Shown here piece after piece: positions 13,575-21,790 of a stretch of 25,643 bases of DNA; position 1 is the first letter of the stretch, and the number at the start of each line of letters is the position of its first letter. A model generated the notes under the pieces. That model saw only the letters and a list, made by a program, of their open reading frames with translations, was not told the DNA's origin and made no database searches. This DNA is from Lachnospiraceae bacterium UBA7188 (GTDB taxonomy: Bacteria; Bacillota; Clostridia; Lachnospirales; Lachnospiraceae): NCBI GenBank assembly GCA_002490995.1, contig DKVC01000083.1, positions 32,140-57,782 of the forward strand, read 5' to 3'. The position numbers and the translations under genes are program-made.

Positions 13575-16019
13575 TTACTGCATCCTGAGTTCCGCCCCCA
13601 TGACTTTCCCAAGCTTCTTCACGACCTGGTTCGCGGCATTTTCAATCTCCTGGGATGTCAGTGTCTTCTCGTCGGAGCCAATGGTCAGGCGGATGGTTAC
13701 GGATTTCTTTCCTGCCGGAATCTGCTTGCCCCTGTACTCATCCACAAAAGAGGCATCTTTCACAAGGGAACCGGCTTTCTTCCTGCCCATGACGGCTTCA
13801 TGGATATCCGTCCACCGGGCATCCGACTGGAAGAGCAGGGAGATGTCATAGTCGGTCTCCGGGTATTCTGCCAGGTGGGTAAATTTGTTTGTCCTGGACT
13901 TCAGGGGCTTAAGTTTTGTGGCATCCAGCTCAAAGAGCATGACGGAGAGATTTTTGATACCGCATTCCATGGACACTTTCTTTGCCAGAAGACCCATTTC
14001 GCCGATCTTTTCGTCCCCCAGGCAGATATTCAGCCACACCACGTCGTCGGCCCATACTGGCTTTGTGTCCTTTTTGAACACAAAGGATTCCATATGGGTA
14101 AAACGGGGCATATACTCTAAAACGCCCTTGGCTTCGCTGAAAAGCTCCGTAATATTCTTTTCGCTGCTTGCAAAAGCCCCGCCTATATGTTTACGCTGCT
14201 CCGGCAGAGATTCCGTTTCATCATAGGGAGCGCTGTAATTCCTGTCAAAAAATACCTGGGCTTCTTCAAAGATGGAGAAGTCACTGAAATAGCGCTCATT
14301 TTTTACAACGGCCTCACAGAGATTGGGAAGCAGGGAAGACCGGATGTAGCTTAAATCCGGGGCCGGCGGCGTGGCAAGCTTCAGCACATTTTCCGTATTC
14401 TGCAGAACCGCTTTCACATACACATCGCTCATCCAGGGATAGGTATAGACCTCCTGCATTCCGCACCGAAACGCAAGGTATTCCTTGATATTTCTGAGCA
14501 GATCCTGGTCTTTCTGGTTGATGGCTCCCGTAAAAGCGGTGGTGAATGCCGTCGCCTCGAAATTATCATAGCCATACATTCTGGCCACTTCCTCCATGAC
14601 ATCATCCTTCATGGAAATATCACCTGTAGAACGCCAGGAAGGGGCAATCACATGCATATTGTCACCTGTGATTTCCACATCGAAGCCCAGCAGCTCCAGC
14701 TTTTTACAGATGACATCATTGGATAGATCTTTCCCCAGGCGTTTCGCCAGCCAGGTCAGGTTCACGTCGATTTCCGCCCGTTCCGGCTTTTTCACATACT
14801 TATCGCAAAATCCGGTGACTTTCAATTCGGGATATATTTTATGAAAATACTGCATGGAGAGAGCCACGGCCTGGCCGCACCGTTCCGGATCGATGGCTTT
14901 CTCATATCTGGAAGAAGCTTCCGTCCGGTTATCGTAGCGAAGCGCCGTTCTCCTGATTCCTGTGGACTCAAAATTCGCCACCTCCAGGATGACACGCTCC
15001 GTATGGGGCAGAATGGAATCTTTGGCGCCGCCCATAACGCCGGCAAGGGCAACCGGCCCCTCTGAATCCGTGATCACCAGATCGTCCTCGCACAGCTCCA
15101 ACTCTTTCTCATTTAACAGCCGCAGCCGCTCCCCCTTTAAAGCGGGCCTGACAACGATATGATCCGTGATATGGTCCGCGTCAAATGCGTGGGTGGGATT
15201 TCCCGTGGCAAGCATAACGTAGTTTGTGATATCCACCAGGGCATTGATGGGGCGCATTCCCACTTTCCAGATTCTGTTCTGCATCTGGTAGGGGGATGGC
15301 TTTACTTCCACGCCGGACATTTCCACGCCGATATATCTGGTGCATCTGTCCGGATCCGTGATTTCCACCTTAAAATCCGACTGCACTTCCGGCTCATAAG
15401 GTTTGATGTCCGCCAGAGGCAGGTCATACAGAGCCGCGATCTCACGGGCAATGCCGTAATGCCCCCAGAGATCCGGACGGTTTGTCATGGATTTGTTATC
15501 GATTTCCAGGATGATGTCGTCCATGTCCAGCGCCTCTGCCAGGGAAGTTCCCGCAGGTACGTCAAAAGCGGACAAATCCATGATTTCCGCTTCCTGAGAT
15601 GCAGGGAACAAATCCCCAAGGCCGATTTCATCCGATGCGCAGATCATGCCGAAGGATTCCACGCCACGAAGCCTGGAATTTTTGATCACCACCGGTTCCC
15701 CTTCTCCGTGCCAGCGGACAACGGCGCCGGGACAGGAGACGGCTACACGCATCCCTTCTCTCAGATTGATTCCGCCGCAGACGATATTTTTGATTTCACC
15801 GCTGCCGATATCCACTTTGCATACACGCAGCTTGTCCGCGTTGGGGTGGGCTTCGACTTTTTCGATTACGCCCACAACCATATTATCAAATCGCCGGGCC
15901 AGATATTCCACGTCCTCCACTTCCACGGTTGACATGGTCAGATCATACGCCAGCTTTTTCAAATCCATATTTTCCGGGATAGATACATAATCCCTGATCC
16001 ATGATAATGATAATTTCAT
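13575..16019 (-). CDS. pheT: Phenylalanyl-tRNA synthetase beta subunit
   Basis: 814 aa, normal for bacterial PheT, the editing and tRNA-binding subunit of the alpha2-beta2 enzyme. The N-terminus MKLSLSWIRDYV is followed by an EMAP-II-like tRNA-binding domain (about 40-150, VGVIEKVEAHPNADKLRVCKVDIG), the B3/B4 editing domain (about 200-390, NYVMLATGNPTHAFD), a B5 domain (about 400-475), a catalytic-like core, and a C-terminal FDX-ACB anticodon-binding domain (about 720-814). I start at ATG 16017-16019 after GGAGAGAGG. It is the last gene of a four-gene operon, 39 bp after trkA, and is separated from pheS by two ion-transport genes. No U-tailed terminator is evident just past the stop. Confidence 0.97.
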   Translation of the reverse strand: MKLSLSWIRDYVSIPENMDLKKLAYDLTMSTVEVEDVEYLARRFDNMVVGVIEKVEAHPNADKLRVCKVDIGSGEIKNIVCGGINLREGMRVAVSCPGAVVRWHGEGEPVVIKNSRLRGVESFGMICASDEIGLGDLFPASQEAEIMDLSAFDVPAGTSLAEALDMDDIILEIDNKSMTNRPDLWGHYGIAREIAALYDLPLADIKPYEPEVQSDFKVEITDPDRCTRYIGVEMSGVEVKPSPYQMQNRIWKVGMRPINALVDITNYVMLATGNPTHAFDADHITDHIVVRPALKGERLRLLNEKELELCEDDLVITDSEGPVALAGVMGGAKDSILPHTERVILEVANFESTGIRRTALRYDNRTEASSRYEKAIDPERCGQAVALSMQYFHKIYPELKVTGFCDKYVKKPERAEIDVNLTWLAKRLGKDLSNDVICKKLELLGFDVEITGDNMHVIAPSWRSTGDISMKDDVMEEVARMYGYDNFEATAFTTAFTGAINQKDQDLLRNIKEYLAFRCGMQEVYTYPWMSDVYVKAVLQNTENVLKLATPPAPDLSYIRSSLLPNLCEAVVKNERYFSDFSIFEEAQVFFDRNYSAPYDETESLPEQRKHIGGAFASSEKNITELFSEAKGVLEYMPRFTHMESFVFKKDTKPVWADDVVWLNICLGDEKIGEMGLLAKKVSMECGIKNLSVMLFELDATKLKPLKSRTNKFTHLAEYPETDYDISLLFQSDARWTDIHEAVMGRKKAGSLVKDASFVDEYRGKQIPAGKKSVTIRLTIGSDEKTLTSQEIENAANQVVKKLGKVMGAELRMQ

Positions 16020-16058
16020 TTTCCTCTCTCCTTCCGCATTTTCTGTTCCAATCACTGT

Positions 16059-17432
16059 TTATTGAAAGATATCGTCCAGCGTGTTCAGCCCGTGGCCTTT
16101 TCTGCTCACCACCACAACCCTGTCTCCGGACCGGATGCAGCTGTTGCCGTCAGGGATGAGCACCTGTTCCCGGCGGATAATCATTGCCACCAGGATGTCT
16201 TTCTTCAGCCTGAATTCCGGATGTTTGAAGGCAAGGCCCAGCTTCCTGCAGCTGTCGTAGGCAATGAACTCCACGGCTTCCGCCATACCGCCTGCCAGCT
16301 GGTATAGACACTGAATATCGTTTCCTTTTTCATTGTAAACCGTCACATTCCTCACGAAGCCCATGATCCGGTCAGCCGAGATTACCGCGGGGGAAATGGT
16401 AATGTCCATGTTGACACTGTTCAGCAGCTTCTCATAGGCCGTGGAGTTAACCCGCGTGATTACGGATTCCACGCCGCAGGACCAGGCGAACAGTGAGACT
16501 GCCAGATTGGCGTCGTCGCTCCCCGTAAGCGATACGCACACATCCGCCTTCTTCAGGCCCTCGTCCAGCAGCACATCCGCGTCCACGCCGTTCGCAAGGC
16601 TGATTTCAGCTTCCGGGAGCAGCTGCGTCAGTTCCTGACAGCGCGTCCTGTCTTTTTCCAGTATGGCTACTTTTTTTCTGTCATCCAGCAGCATTTTCCC
16701 CAGATAGTATGCCACGGTACCGCCGCCCACCAGTACCACCTTTTTAGCAGGCTTGTGTACCAGCCCCAGCTTCGTGACAATCTGTGGAATAACCGTGTCT
16801 GCGGCGATGATGCCTGCCACGTCCCCGGGCTGTACCATGAAATTTCCGTCAGGGACATACAGCTTTTCCCCTCTGGTCACAGTAACGGCCAGCATATCTG
16901 TTCCGAAAAAGCTCTTCATGTCCCTCAATGACATGCTGCCGCCCTGGATGATATTTTCATCCATCCTGGCCCGTATAATCGTGGCTGCGTCGCTGAAATA
17001 AGCGTCCGCCTTGACTTTCCCCTGCATGCCGATCTGCCGGTGCATCTCCAGCGCCGTGTCCAGCTTGGGGTTGACGACATAGTCGATCTGGAATTCCCGG
17101 GCGAAGTAATCACTGTCCCCCGACAGTTCCGGCCTGTGAATCCGGGCCACCGCATACCGCGTACCGCAGTTCTTGGCCACCATGCACGCCATCAGGTTGA
17201 TCTCGTCCACCGGAGATACCGCAATGATGACATCCGCCATGTCCGCTCCGGCCTGTAAAAGGACCGCCCTGGAAGCGCCGCTGCCGCAGACCCCGCTGAC
17301 ACTGTAGAGGTTTGTGACTGCCTCTACCTTCTCCCTGTCACAGTCTACCACCACCGTGTCATGTCTTTCAGCAGCCGTCCTCTGGGCCAGCAGGATTCCC
17401 GTCTGCCCCAGTCCTATGATTATCACCTTCAT
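16059..17432 (-). CDS. trkA: TrkA-type K+ uptake regulator (two RCK_N/RCK_C repeats)
   Basis: 457-aa peripheral membrane NAD-binding protein. The first Rossmann domain begins at residue 1 with VIIIGLGQTG (glycines at 7, 9, 12) and is followed by an RCK_C domain (about 135-215). A second pair starts near residue 228 (VVLVGGGTVAYYLG) and ends with RCK_C (about 370-455). TrkA normally gates the TrkH/TrkG K+ channel; no trkH is in the window. The start at 17432 follows GAGGAG. It begins 18 bp after the antiporter gene, so the two are surely co-transcribed, and it may serve that antiporter instead of, or as well as, a distant TrkH. It lies inside the pheS-pheT operon. Confidence 0.92.
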   Translation of the reverse strand: MKVIIIGLGQTGILLAQRTAAERHDTVVVDCDREKVEAVTNLYSVSGVCGSGASRAVLLQAGADMADVIIAVSPVDEINLMACMVAKNCGTRYAVARIHRPELSGDSDYFAREFQIDYVVNPKLDTALEMHRQIGMQGKVKADAYFSDAATIIRARMDENIIQGGSMSLRDMKSFFGTDMLAVTVTRGEKLYVPDGNFMVQPGDVAGIIAADTVIPQIVTKLGLVHKPAKKVVLVGGGTVAYYLGKMLLDDRKKVAILEKDRTRCQELTQLLPEAEISLANGVDADVLLDEGLKKADVCVSLTGSDDANLAVSLFAWSCGVESVITRVNSTAYEKLLNSVNMDITISPAVISADRIMGFVRNVTVYNEKGNDIQCLYQLAGGMAEAVEFIAYDSCRKLGLAFKHPEFRLKKDILVAMIIRREQVLIPDGNSCIRSGDRVVVVSRKGHGLNTLDDIFQ

Positions 17433-17450
17433 CTGTCGTTCTCCTCTCTG

Positions 17451-18746
17451 TCACTGCCGCCCGCTCTGGCGTCTGATACGCAGGGCCTTATGCCGTTCGA
17501 TCAGCTGATAGCCCTTCTTGACTGTCAGCCCCTGTACCACCACCGTAAATAGAATGGTTACATACGCCGTATTCAACACCATCAGATAGGTCTCATGTTC
17601 CAGCAGCTCCCGGGTGCTCATTGCCAGGGCCAGGGACAGACCGCCCTTCAGGGCACTCCAGGTCATCAACGAGACAAACTCCGTCAGGCTGTATCCGCTG
17701 GGAATCTTATGCTTTCCCATCAGCAGGCTGGACAGGGCCACCCCGGCGAAGCGGGACAGGATCACTGCCAATACAGCTACAGGCATAATAAACAGGATAT
17801 AGGAACTGACATGCACGTTCAGCACCGACAGCCCGATCATCACGAACAGCACGGCATTCAGGATGCTGTCCAGTATATCCCAGAAATCCGCATACAGCCT
17901 GTCAGGGTCATATACTTCGCGCTTACGCTCATACGCCCCCATCACCCAGGCAAAATACATGCCGCATACCACTGACGCGATGACGCCCGAGAAACCGAAG
18001 TGCTCACATACCGCATAGGCCAGCGCCACATCCAGTACGCTGATCAGAATCTGCCGTACCGGGTCCCTGGTCAGCTTTATCAATTGCCCCAGAAGGAAGG
18101 ACACCGCCAGCGCCACCACAAACGCCCCGGCCACCTCCTTGAACATCACCACCACAAAGTTACTCTCCCCGCTGTGCCCTACGATGCTCCTGAAAAACAC
18201 GAACAACGCGACGCCTGTCCCGTCATTGAAAAGGGACTCGCTCTCGATCACAGATGTAACATTCTTGGACAGCCCCAGCTTGTTCAGGATTCCGGTGGCG
18301 GCAATGGGGTCCGTGGGTGACACGATACATCCGAGCAGGATGCATGTCCACAGGTCTACCGGCATCCGGAACAGCATGGCCGCCCCCCGGAACAATACGC
18401 CGTACAGCAGGGAGGATATCACCGTCGTCAGCAGCGCCAGCAGGCTGATGGCCTTCAGGTTCTGCCGGAACTTCCGCAGGTTGACCTTACTGGCCCCGGC
18501 GAACAGCATGAAACAGAGCACGGTGTCCAGCAGATATGCCTCAAACTCAAAACTGGCGATCCGGTGCAGCGGCCCTGAAAGGGGTTCCCCCGGCACCAGC
18601 ATGTCCACCAGCAGAAGCGCTGTGCTGATGGCCATTGAAAAAAGGATCAGCGAGATGTCGCCCTGCAGGTGGAACCACTTTTCGTTGGCCAGGCCGATTC
18701 CTACGATAAAAATCAATATGACGATAATAAAACTCATAATGCTCAT
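17451..18746 (-). CDS. CPA1-family cation/proton antiporter (NhaP-like)
   Basis: 431-aa polytopic membrane protein with about 12 hydrophobic segments. It exchanges protons for Na+ or K+. The CPA1 marks are SPTDPIAATGIL (Asp near 145) and ESLFNDGTGVALF with the Asn-Asp pair near 174-175, typical of electroneutral CPA1 exchangers. The C-terminal tail is short and basic (HKALRIRRQSGRQ). The start at 18746 has GGAGG 12 nt upstream, a long spacing; an ATG three codons later is an alternative. It follows pheS by 30 bp and precedes trkA by 18 bp. The ion specificity cannot be read from the sequence. Confidence 0.9.
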   Translation of the reverse strand: MSIMSFIIVILIFIVGIGLANEKWFHLQGDISLILFSMAISTALLLVDMLVPGEPLSGPLHRIASFEFEAYLLDTVLCFMLFAGASKVNLRKFRQNLKAISLLALLTTVISSLLYGVLFRGAAMLFRMPVDLWTCILLGCIVSPTDPIAATGILNKLGLSKNVTSVIESESLFNDGTGVALFVFFRSIVGHSGESNFVVVMFKEVAGAFVVALAVSFLLGQLIKLTRDPVRQILISVLDVALAYAVCEHFGFSGVIASVVCGMYFAWVMGAYERKREVYDPDRLYADFWDILDSILNAVLFVMIGLSVLNVHVSSYILFIMPVAVLAVILSRFAGVALSSLLMGKHKIPSGYSLTEFVSLMTWSALKGGLSLALAMSTRELLEHETYLMVLNTAYVTILFTVVVQGLTVKKGYQLIERHKALRIRRQSGRQ

Positions 18747-18776
18747 TTCTTCAGTATACCTCCAGATAACCCGGAC

Positions 18777-19814
18777 TTATCTGAACTGTTTCAGGAATCT
18801 TAAATCAGCGCTGTGGAACAGCCTTACGTCATCCACTCCGTAGCGCATCATGACCAGCCTGTCCAGACCGATATTCACATAGAAGCCTGTGTATTCATCC
18901 GGATCAAGCCCCGCAGCCCGCAGTACATTGGGATGGGGCGATCCACCGGGCATGACTTCAATCCAGCCCACATGTTTGCAGACGCTGCAGCCCTTGCCTC
19001 CGCAGACCTGGCACTCCATATCGATTTCAAATCCCGGCTCCACAAAGGGGAAGAAGCCGGAACGCATCCTGACAGCCACATCCGTGCCGAATACTTTGCT
19101 TAAGATACTCTTGATCATCACCTTTCCGGATGTGAAGGTAATGTCCTTGTCCACAATCAGTGCCTCATACTGAAAAAAGGCTCTCTCGTGATGCGCATCC
19201 GTTGTCTCATTCCGATATACACGTCCCGGATATACAAAACGGTAAGGCGGTTTGTGAGTCTGCATATAGCGGACACTGCCGCCTGTCAGGTGCGGGCGCA
19301 GGCAGAGCTTCTCGCAGGTAGCGCCGCTGTCATGTCCTTCCAGCCAATAGGTGTCCATGCTCTCCCGGGCCGGGTGGTTTGGCGGAAAATTCAGCTTGTC
19401 AAAGGCGTACATCTCGCTTGTGATATCATCTTCCTGGAAAATCTCGAAGCCCATGGAACGGAAGGTGTCGTTTAAGTCATAGCACATCTGTGTGATGGGA
19501 TGAAGTCCTCCCGGAGCAGGCATGGTGCCCGGAACGGAACAATCGAAATCCGGGGATACTTCAGAAGCCTTCAGCTTCAGCTCCATTCTTTTTTCGTCGA
19601 TGAGTTCCTTTACCTGGTTCTTGGCCTGGTTCAGCAGTGTTCCCATCTCAGGACGAAGTTCGGGAACCAGGTTCGGCAGTTCCTTCATCAGAAGGCTCAA
19701 TGCCCCCTGTTTGCCGATAAAGGCGCTTTTTACGTTCTGCAGTTCGCTTTCGCTGGCTGCCCCGGAAATTCTGGCTTTTACGTCAGATAAAATACCGGTA
19801 ATTTTCTCTTTCAT
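18777..19814 (-). CDS. pheS: Phenylalanyl-tRNA synthetase alpha subunit
   Basis: 345-aa catalytic subunit, normal length. The N-terminal coiled-coil region (about 1-85) binds tRNA. The class II core has motif 2, FVYPGRVYRNETTDAHHERAF in part, and motif 3 near the C-terminus, with YTGFYVNIGLDRLVMMRYG followed by DVRLFHSADLRFL. The start ATG 19812-19814 follows AAAGGAG with a 7-nt gap; the frame is open seven codons further up, to an ATG at 19835 that precedes the ribosome binding site. It is the first gene of the operon and lies directly behind a T-box leader. Confidence 0.97.
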   Translation of the reverse strand: MKEKITGILSDVKARISGAASESELQNVKSAFIGKQGALSLLMKELPNLVPELRPEMGTLLNQAKNQVKELIDEKRMELKLKASEVSPDFDCSVPGTMPAPGGLHPITQMCYDLNDTFRSMGFEIFQEDDITSEMYAFDKLNFPPNHPARESMDTYWLEGHDSGATCEKLCLRPHLTGGSVRYMQTHKPPYRFVYPGRVYRNETTDAHHERAFFQYEALIVDKDITFTSGKVMIKSILSKVFGTDVAVRMRSGFFPFVEPGFEIDMECQVCGGKGCSVCKHVGWIEVMPGGSPHPNVLRAAGLDPDEYTGFYVNIGLDRLVMMRYGVDDVRLFHSADLRFLKQFR

Positions 19815-19860
19815 TAGGATGCTCCTTTCTGTCATTCATTCTTGCCGCTAATGTTTTTCC

Positions 19861-19902
19861 AAAATAAAAACACCGCCCCCTGTCGTTGTACAAGGGACGA
19901 TG
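19861..19902 (-). terminator. T-box terminator hairpin
   Basis: Minus-strand 19902-19890 pairs with 19883-19871 over 13 positions (with G-U pairs), with a 6-nt loop, followed by TTTTTATTTT. It is the terminator half of the T-box switch and lies 47 nt before the pheS ATG. Confidence 0.9.
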
Positions 19903-20145
19903 TGAACCGCGGTACCACCCTGTTTCAGAGTATTTTTTATCTTAATGTCATACTCTGCGCTCGTTTTGTGTAATAAAATCTGCTGCACGGACATCCGGCT
20001 TAACGCATTGCCGTCAATGCTTTTCGCCGGAAGGCTCCCATACTGAAACTTCCAAAAGGGTCGCAGCGGAATGCTCTCAGCCGGTGGCACTCCTTCTCTG
20101 GTCTGCTGTAGCTTTTGTACTCACGTATGTTCAAAGCCTGATTAG
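19861..20145 (-). promoter_or_regulatory. T-box riboswitch (tRNA-Phe sensing) of the pheS operon
   Basis: The conserved T-box sequence AGGGTGGTACCGCGG is at 19907-19921 (minus strand) and can compete with the terminator. Upstream, the stem I region carries a Phe codon UUC (20045-20047) in a GAAGTTTCAGTATGGGAG context, the likely specifier. GAGAGCATTCCGCTGCGACC precedes it. Uncharged tRNA-Phe would stabilise the antiterminator and allow transcription of pheS, the antiporter gene, trkA and pheT. Confidence 0.93.
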
Positions 20146-20151
20146 TGATTT

Positions 20152-20180
20152 ATTTTAATATGAATTTCGTTTCTTGTCAA
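20152..20180 (-). promoter_or_regulatory. Predicted sigma-A promoter of the T-box/pheS operon
   Basis: Minus strand TTGACA (20175-20180), a 17-bp spacer and TAAAAT (20152-20157). Transcription would start near 20145 and run through the T-box leader. Confidence 0.85.
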
Positions 20181-20216
20181 GCGGTAAAACAATTTTACAA
20201 TTTTTTCCGCCATGCT

Positions 20217-20438
20217 CTACCGCTCATTATCCGGCCTGCCGGCATTCATGTCCGTGTAACAGTCCAGCAGCCCAACGGTTTCATTAGCCGGCCTGCCATA
20301 CATATTGCAGCATTTGTGAGAGACCTCTCCTCCGCCGCTTTTCTTTTCATCCATCTCCACACTCATGCGCATCACACCCATCTGAGTCTCCTCATCCAGA
20401 TGCCTCAAAATATCTTCTATCAGTTTTTCGTTTTCCAC
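20217..20438 (-). CDS. Small unknown acidic protein (73 aa)
   Basis: I do not recognise this protein. I use the GTG at 20436-20438 because GGGAGGTG lies 8 nt before it. The product begins MENEKLIEDILRHLDEE, is acidic and helical in its first half, and carries a Cys-Cys pair (HKCCNMYG) and a later Cys (GLLDCYTDMN). There is no signal peptide or membrane segment. It has a good promoter (20532-20560). It lies just upstream of the pheS operon promoter and has no clear terminator; a 7-bp inverted repeat AGCGGTA / TACCGCT follows the stop. The codons look like those of neighbouring genes and the ribosome binding site is strong, so I think it is expressed. Confidence 0.65.
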   Translation of the reverse strand: MENEKLIEDILRHLDEETQMGVMRMSVEMDEKKSGGGEVSHKCCNMYGRPANETVGLLDCYTDMNAGRPDNER

Positions 20439-20476
20439 TGCCTGCACCTCCCTGTTTTTAGTACCCGATTTGCTTC

Positions 20477-20505
20477 TTGTGTCCGGTTCCATCCAATGGT
20501 ATAAT
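20477..20505 (+). promoter_or_regulatory. Predicted promoter of the EamA transporter gene
   Basis: TTGTGT (20477-20482), a 17-bp spacer and perfect TATAAT (20500-20505) with an extended TGG. The leader would be about 177 nt and holds the hairpin at 20629-20664. Confidence 0.5.
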
Positions 20506-20531
20506 CAACCATAGTGTTTTATAACACCCAG

Positions 20532-20560
20532 ATTATGCAGCATATTTTCCGTTTTGTCAA
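20532..20560 (-). promoter_or_regulatory. Predicted sigma-A promoter of the 73-aa protein gene
   Basis: Minus strand TTGACA (20555-20560), a 17-bp spacer and CATAAT (20532-20537). It faces the plus-strand promoter at 20477-20505, so the two transcripts would overlap head-on over about 13 bp or more. Confidence 0.75.
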
Positions 20561-20628
20561 GGAAGCTGGTGCTTTTTTGACGGTTTGGAAAAAGTCATCA
20601 GAAATCCCTTTCGCAGGATTGGGAAACA

Positions 20629-20664
20629 GGCCTGTAACAGGTGAAACGAAACCTGTCACAGGCC
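20629..20664 (+). promoter_or_regulatory. Strong hairpin / operator-like palindrome in the EamA leader
   Basis: Arms GGCCTGTAACAGGT (20629-20642) and ACCTGTCACAGGCC (20651-20664) are complementary at 13 of 14 positions with an 8-bp loop. CCTGT/ACAGG words occur four times. It ends 24 bp before the ATG and has no U-tract, so it is not a terminator. Confidence 0.7.
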
Positions 20665-20688
20665 AAACTCAAAGAACAGGAGAATATC

Positions 20689-21618
20689 ATGGAACAGAAC
20701 ATACGAAAAGGCATCGCCTTCGCCATACTTGCAGCGGCCTTATATGCGGTCAACGCCCCCTTTTCCAAAATATTGCTGAATTACATGCCCTCCACCTTAA
20801 TGGCTGGATTTCTCTATGTTGGCGCCGGACTGGGAATGCTCCTCATCGCTTTGGTCCGGCGCCTCAGAAAAACGGCAGAGACAGAATCCCGTCTGACAAA
20901 AGCCGAACTGCCCTTCACCATTGCGATGATACTCCTGGATATCGCCGCCCCAATCTGCCTTCTTCTCGGACTGAAGGCAACCACTGCCGCCAACGCCTCG
21001 CTGCTCAATAATTTCGAGATCGTGTCAACAGCCCTCATCGCTCTTGTGGTATTTCGGGAAAAAATCAGTCCCCGGTTATGGCTTGGCATCCTGTTCGTCA
21101 CCATGTCCTGCGCCATATTGTCCTTCGAGGATATCTCCAGCCTGCAGTTTTCCTACGGCTCCCTGTTCGTGCTCCTGGCTGCCGTCTGCTGGGGCTTCGA
21201 AAACAACTGTACCCGGAAAATCTCCTCCAGGGATCCGCTGCAGATTGTGCTGCTGAAAGGAATTTTCTCAGGAATTGGCTCTATTATCATCGGACTGTGT
21301 ATTGGAGAACGGGTTACCGTACTCTGGAGTGTATTCGCGGTTCTGGGAGTGGGGTTTGTGGCTTACGGGCTGAGCATCTATTTCTATGTGTACGCCCAGC
21401 GGCTGCTGGGGGCGGCACGGACGAGCGCTTACTATGCGGTGGCCCCCTTTATTGCAGCACTCCTTTCCCTGATTTTATTCCGGGAAATGCCTGGCGGCGC
21501 TTACTTTACTGCGCTTTCCCTGATGGCAGTGGGAGCGTGGCTTTCTTCCCAGGATAAACCGCTGCTGCCAAAGAAAAACCAGGTTTCCCCGCCCTCTGAC
21601 CTGAACCGGACTCCTTGA
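20689..21618 (+). CDS. EamA-family (DMT superfamily) transporter
   Basis: 309-aa inner-membrane protein with about ten hydrophobic segments in two EamA repeats (about 5-140 and 150-290). The first begins GIAFAILAAALYAVNAPFSK and the second SLFVLLAAVCWGFENN. The end of each repeat has the family's FREKISPRLWLGI and LFREMPGGAYF motifs. Substrates in the family include amino acids, nucleotides and other metabolites; none can be assigned here. The start at 20689 has AGGAG 7 nt upstream; an in-frame GTG at 20641 lies within the leader hairpin and is less likely. It is transcribed alone, with a terminator at 21763-21788. Confidence 0.88.
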   Translation: MEQNIRKGIAFAILAAALYAVNAPFSKILLNYMPSTLMAGFLYVGAGLGMLLIALVRRLRKTAETESRLTKAELPFTIAMILLDIAAPICLLLGLKATTAANASLLNNFEIVSTALIALVVFREKISPRLWLGILFVTMSCAILSFEDISSLQFSYGSLFVLLAAVCWGFENNCTRKISSRDPLQIVLLKGIFSGIGSIIIGLCIGERVTVLWSVFAVLGVGFVAYGLSIYFYVYAQRLLGAARTSAYYAVAPFIAALLSLILFREMPGGAYFTALSLMAVGAWLSSQDKPLLPKKNQVSPPSDLNRTP

Positions 21619-21762
21619 AGCGGCATGATCTGTCCGGCTCCCTGGAATACGCGCAGCCATTGGAACATCTCCTCGCCTGTGGCGCCCCGCTTTCCCGGCC
21701 ATATGCCCGGCTACTGGTTCGGATTCCATTATCATGATTACAGTGTGGATGCCTTTCACCGG

Positions 21763-21788
21763 GAGGGAAGAGCTTCCCTCTGTTTTTT
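21763..21788 (+). terminator. Rho-independent terminator of the EamA gene
   Basis: GAGGGAAG-AG-CTTCCCTC followed by TGTTTTTT on the plus strand. It lies about 145 bp past the EamA stop and just before the end of the convergent reductase gene. The opposite strand has no U-tract. The 140 bp between the stop and this hairpin hold no supported gene. Confidence 0.85.
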
Positions 21789-21790
21789 CC

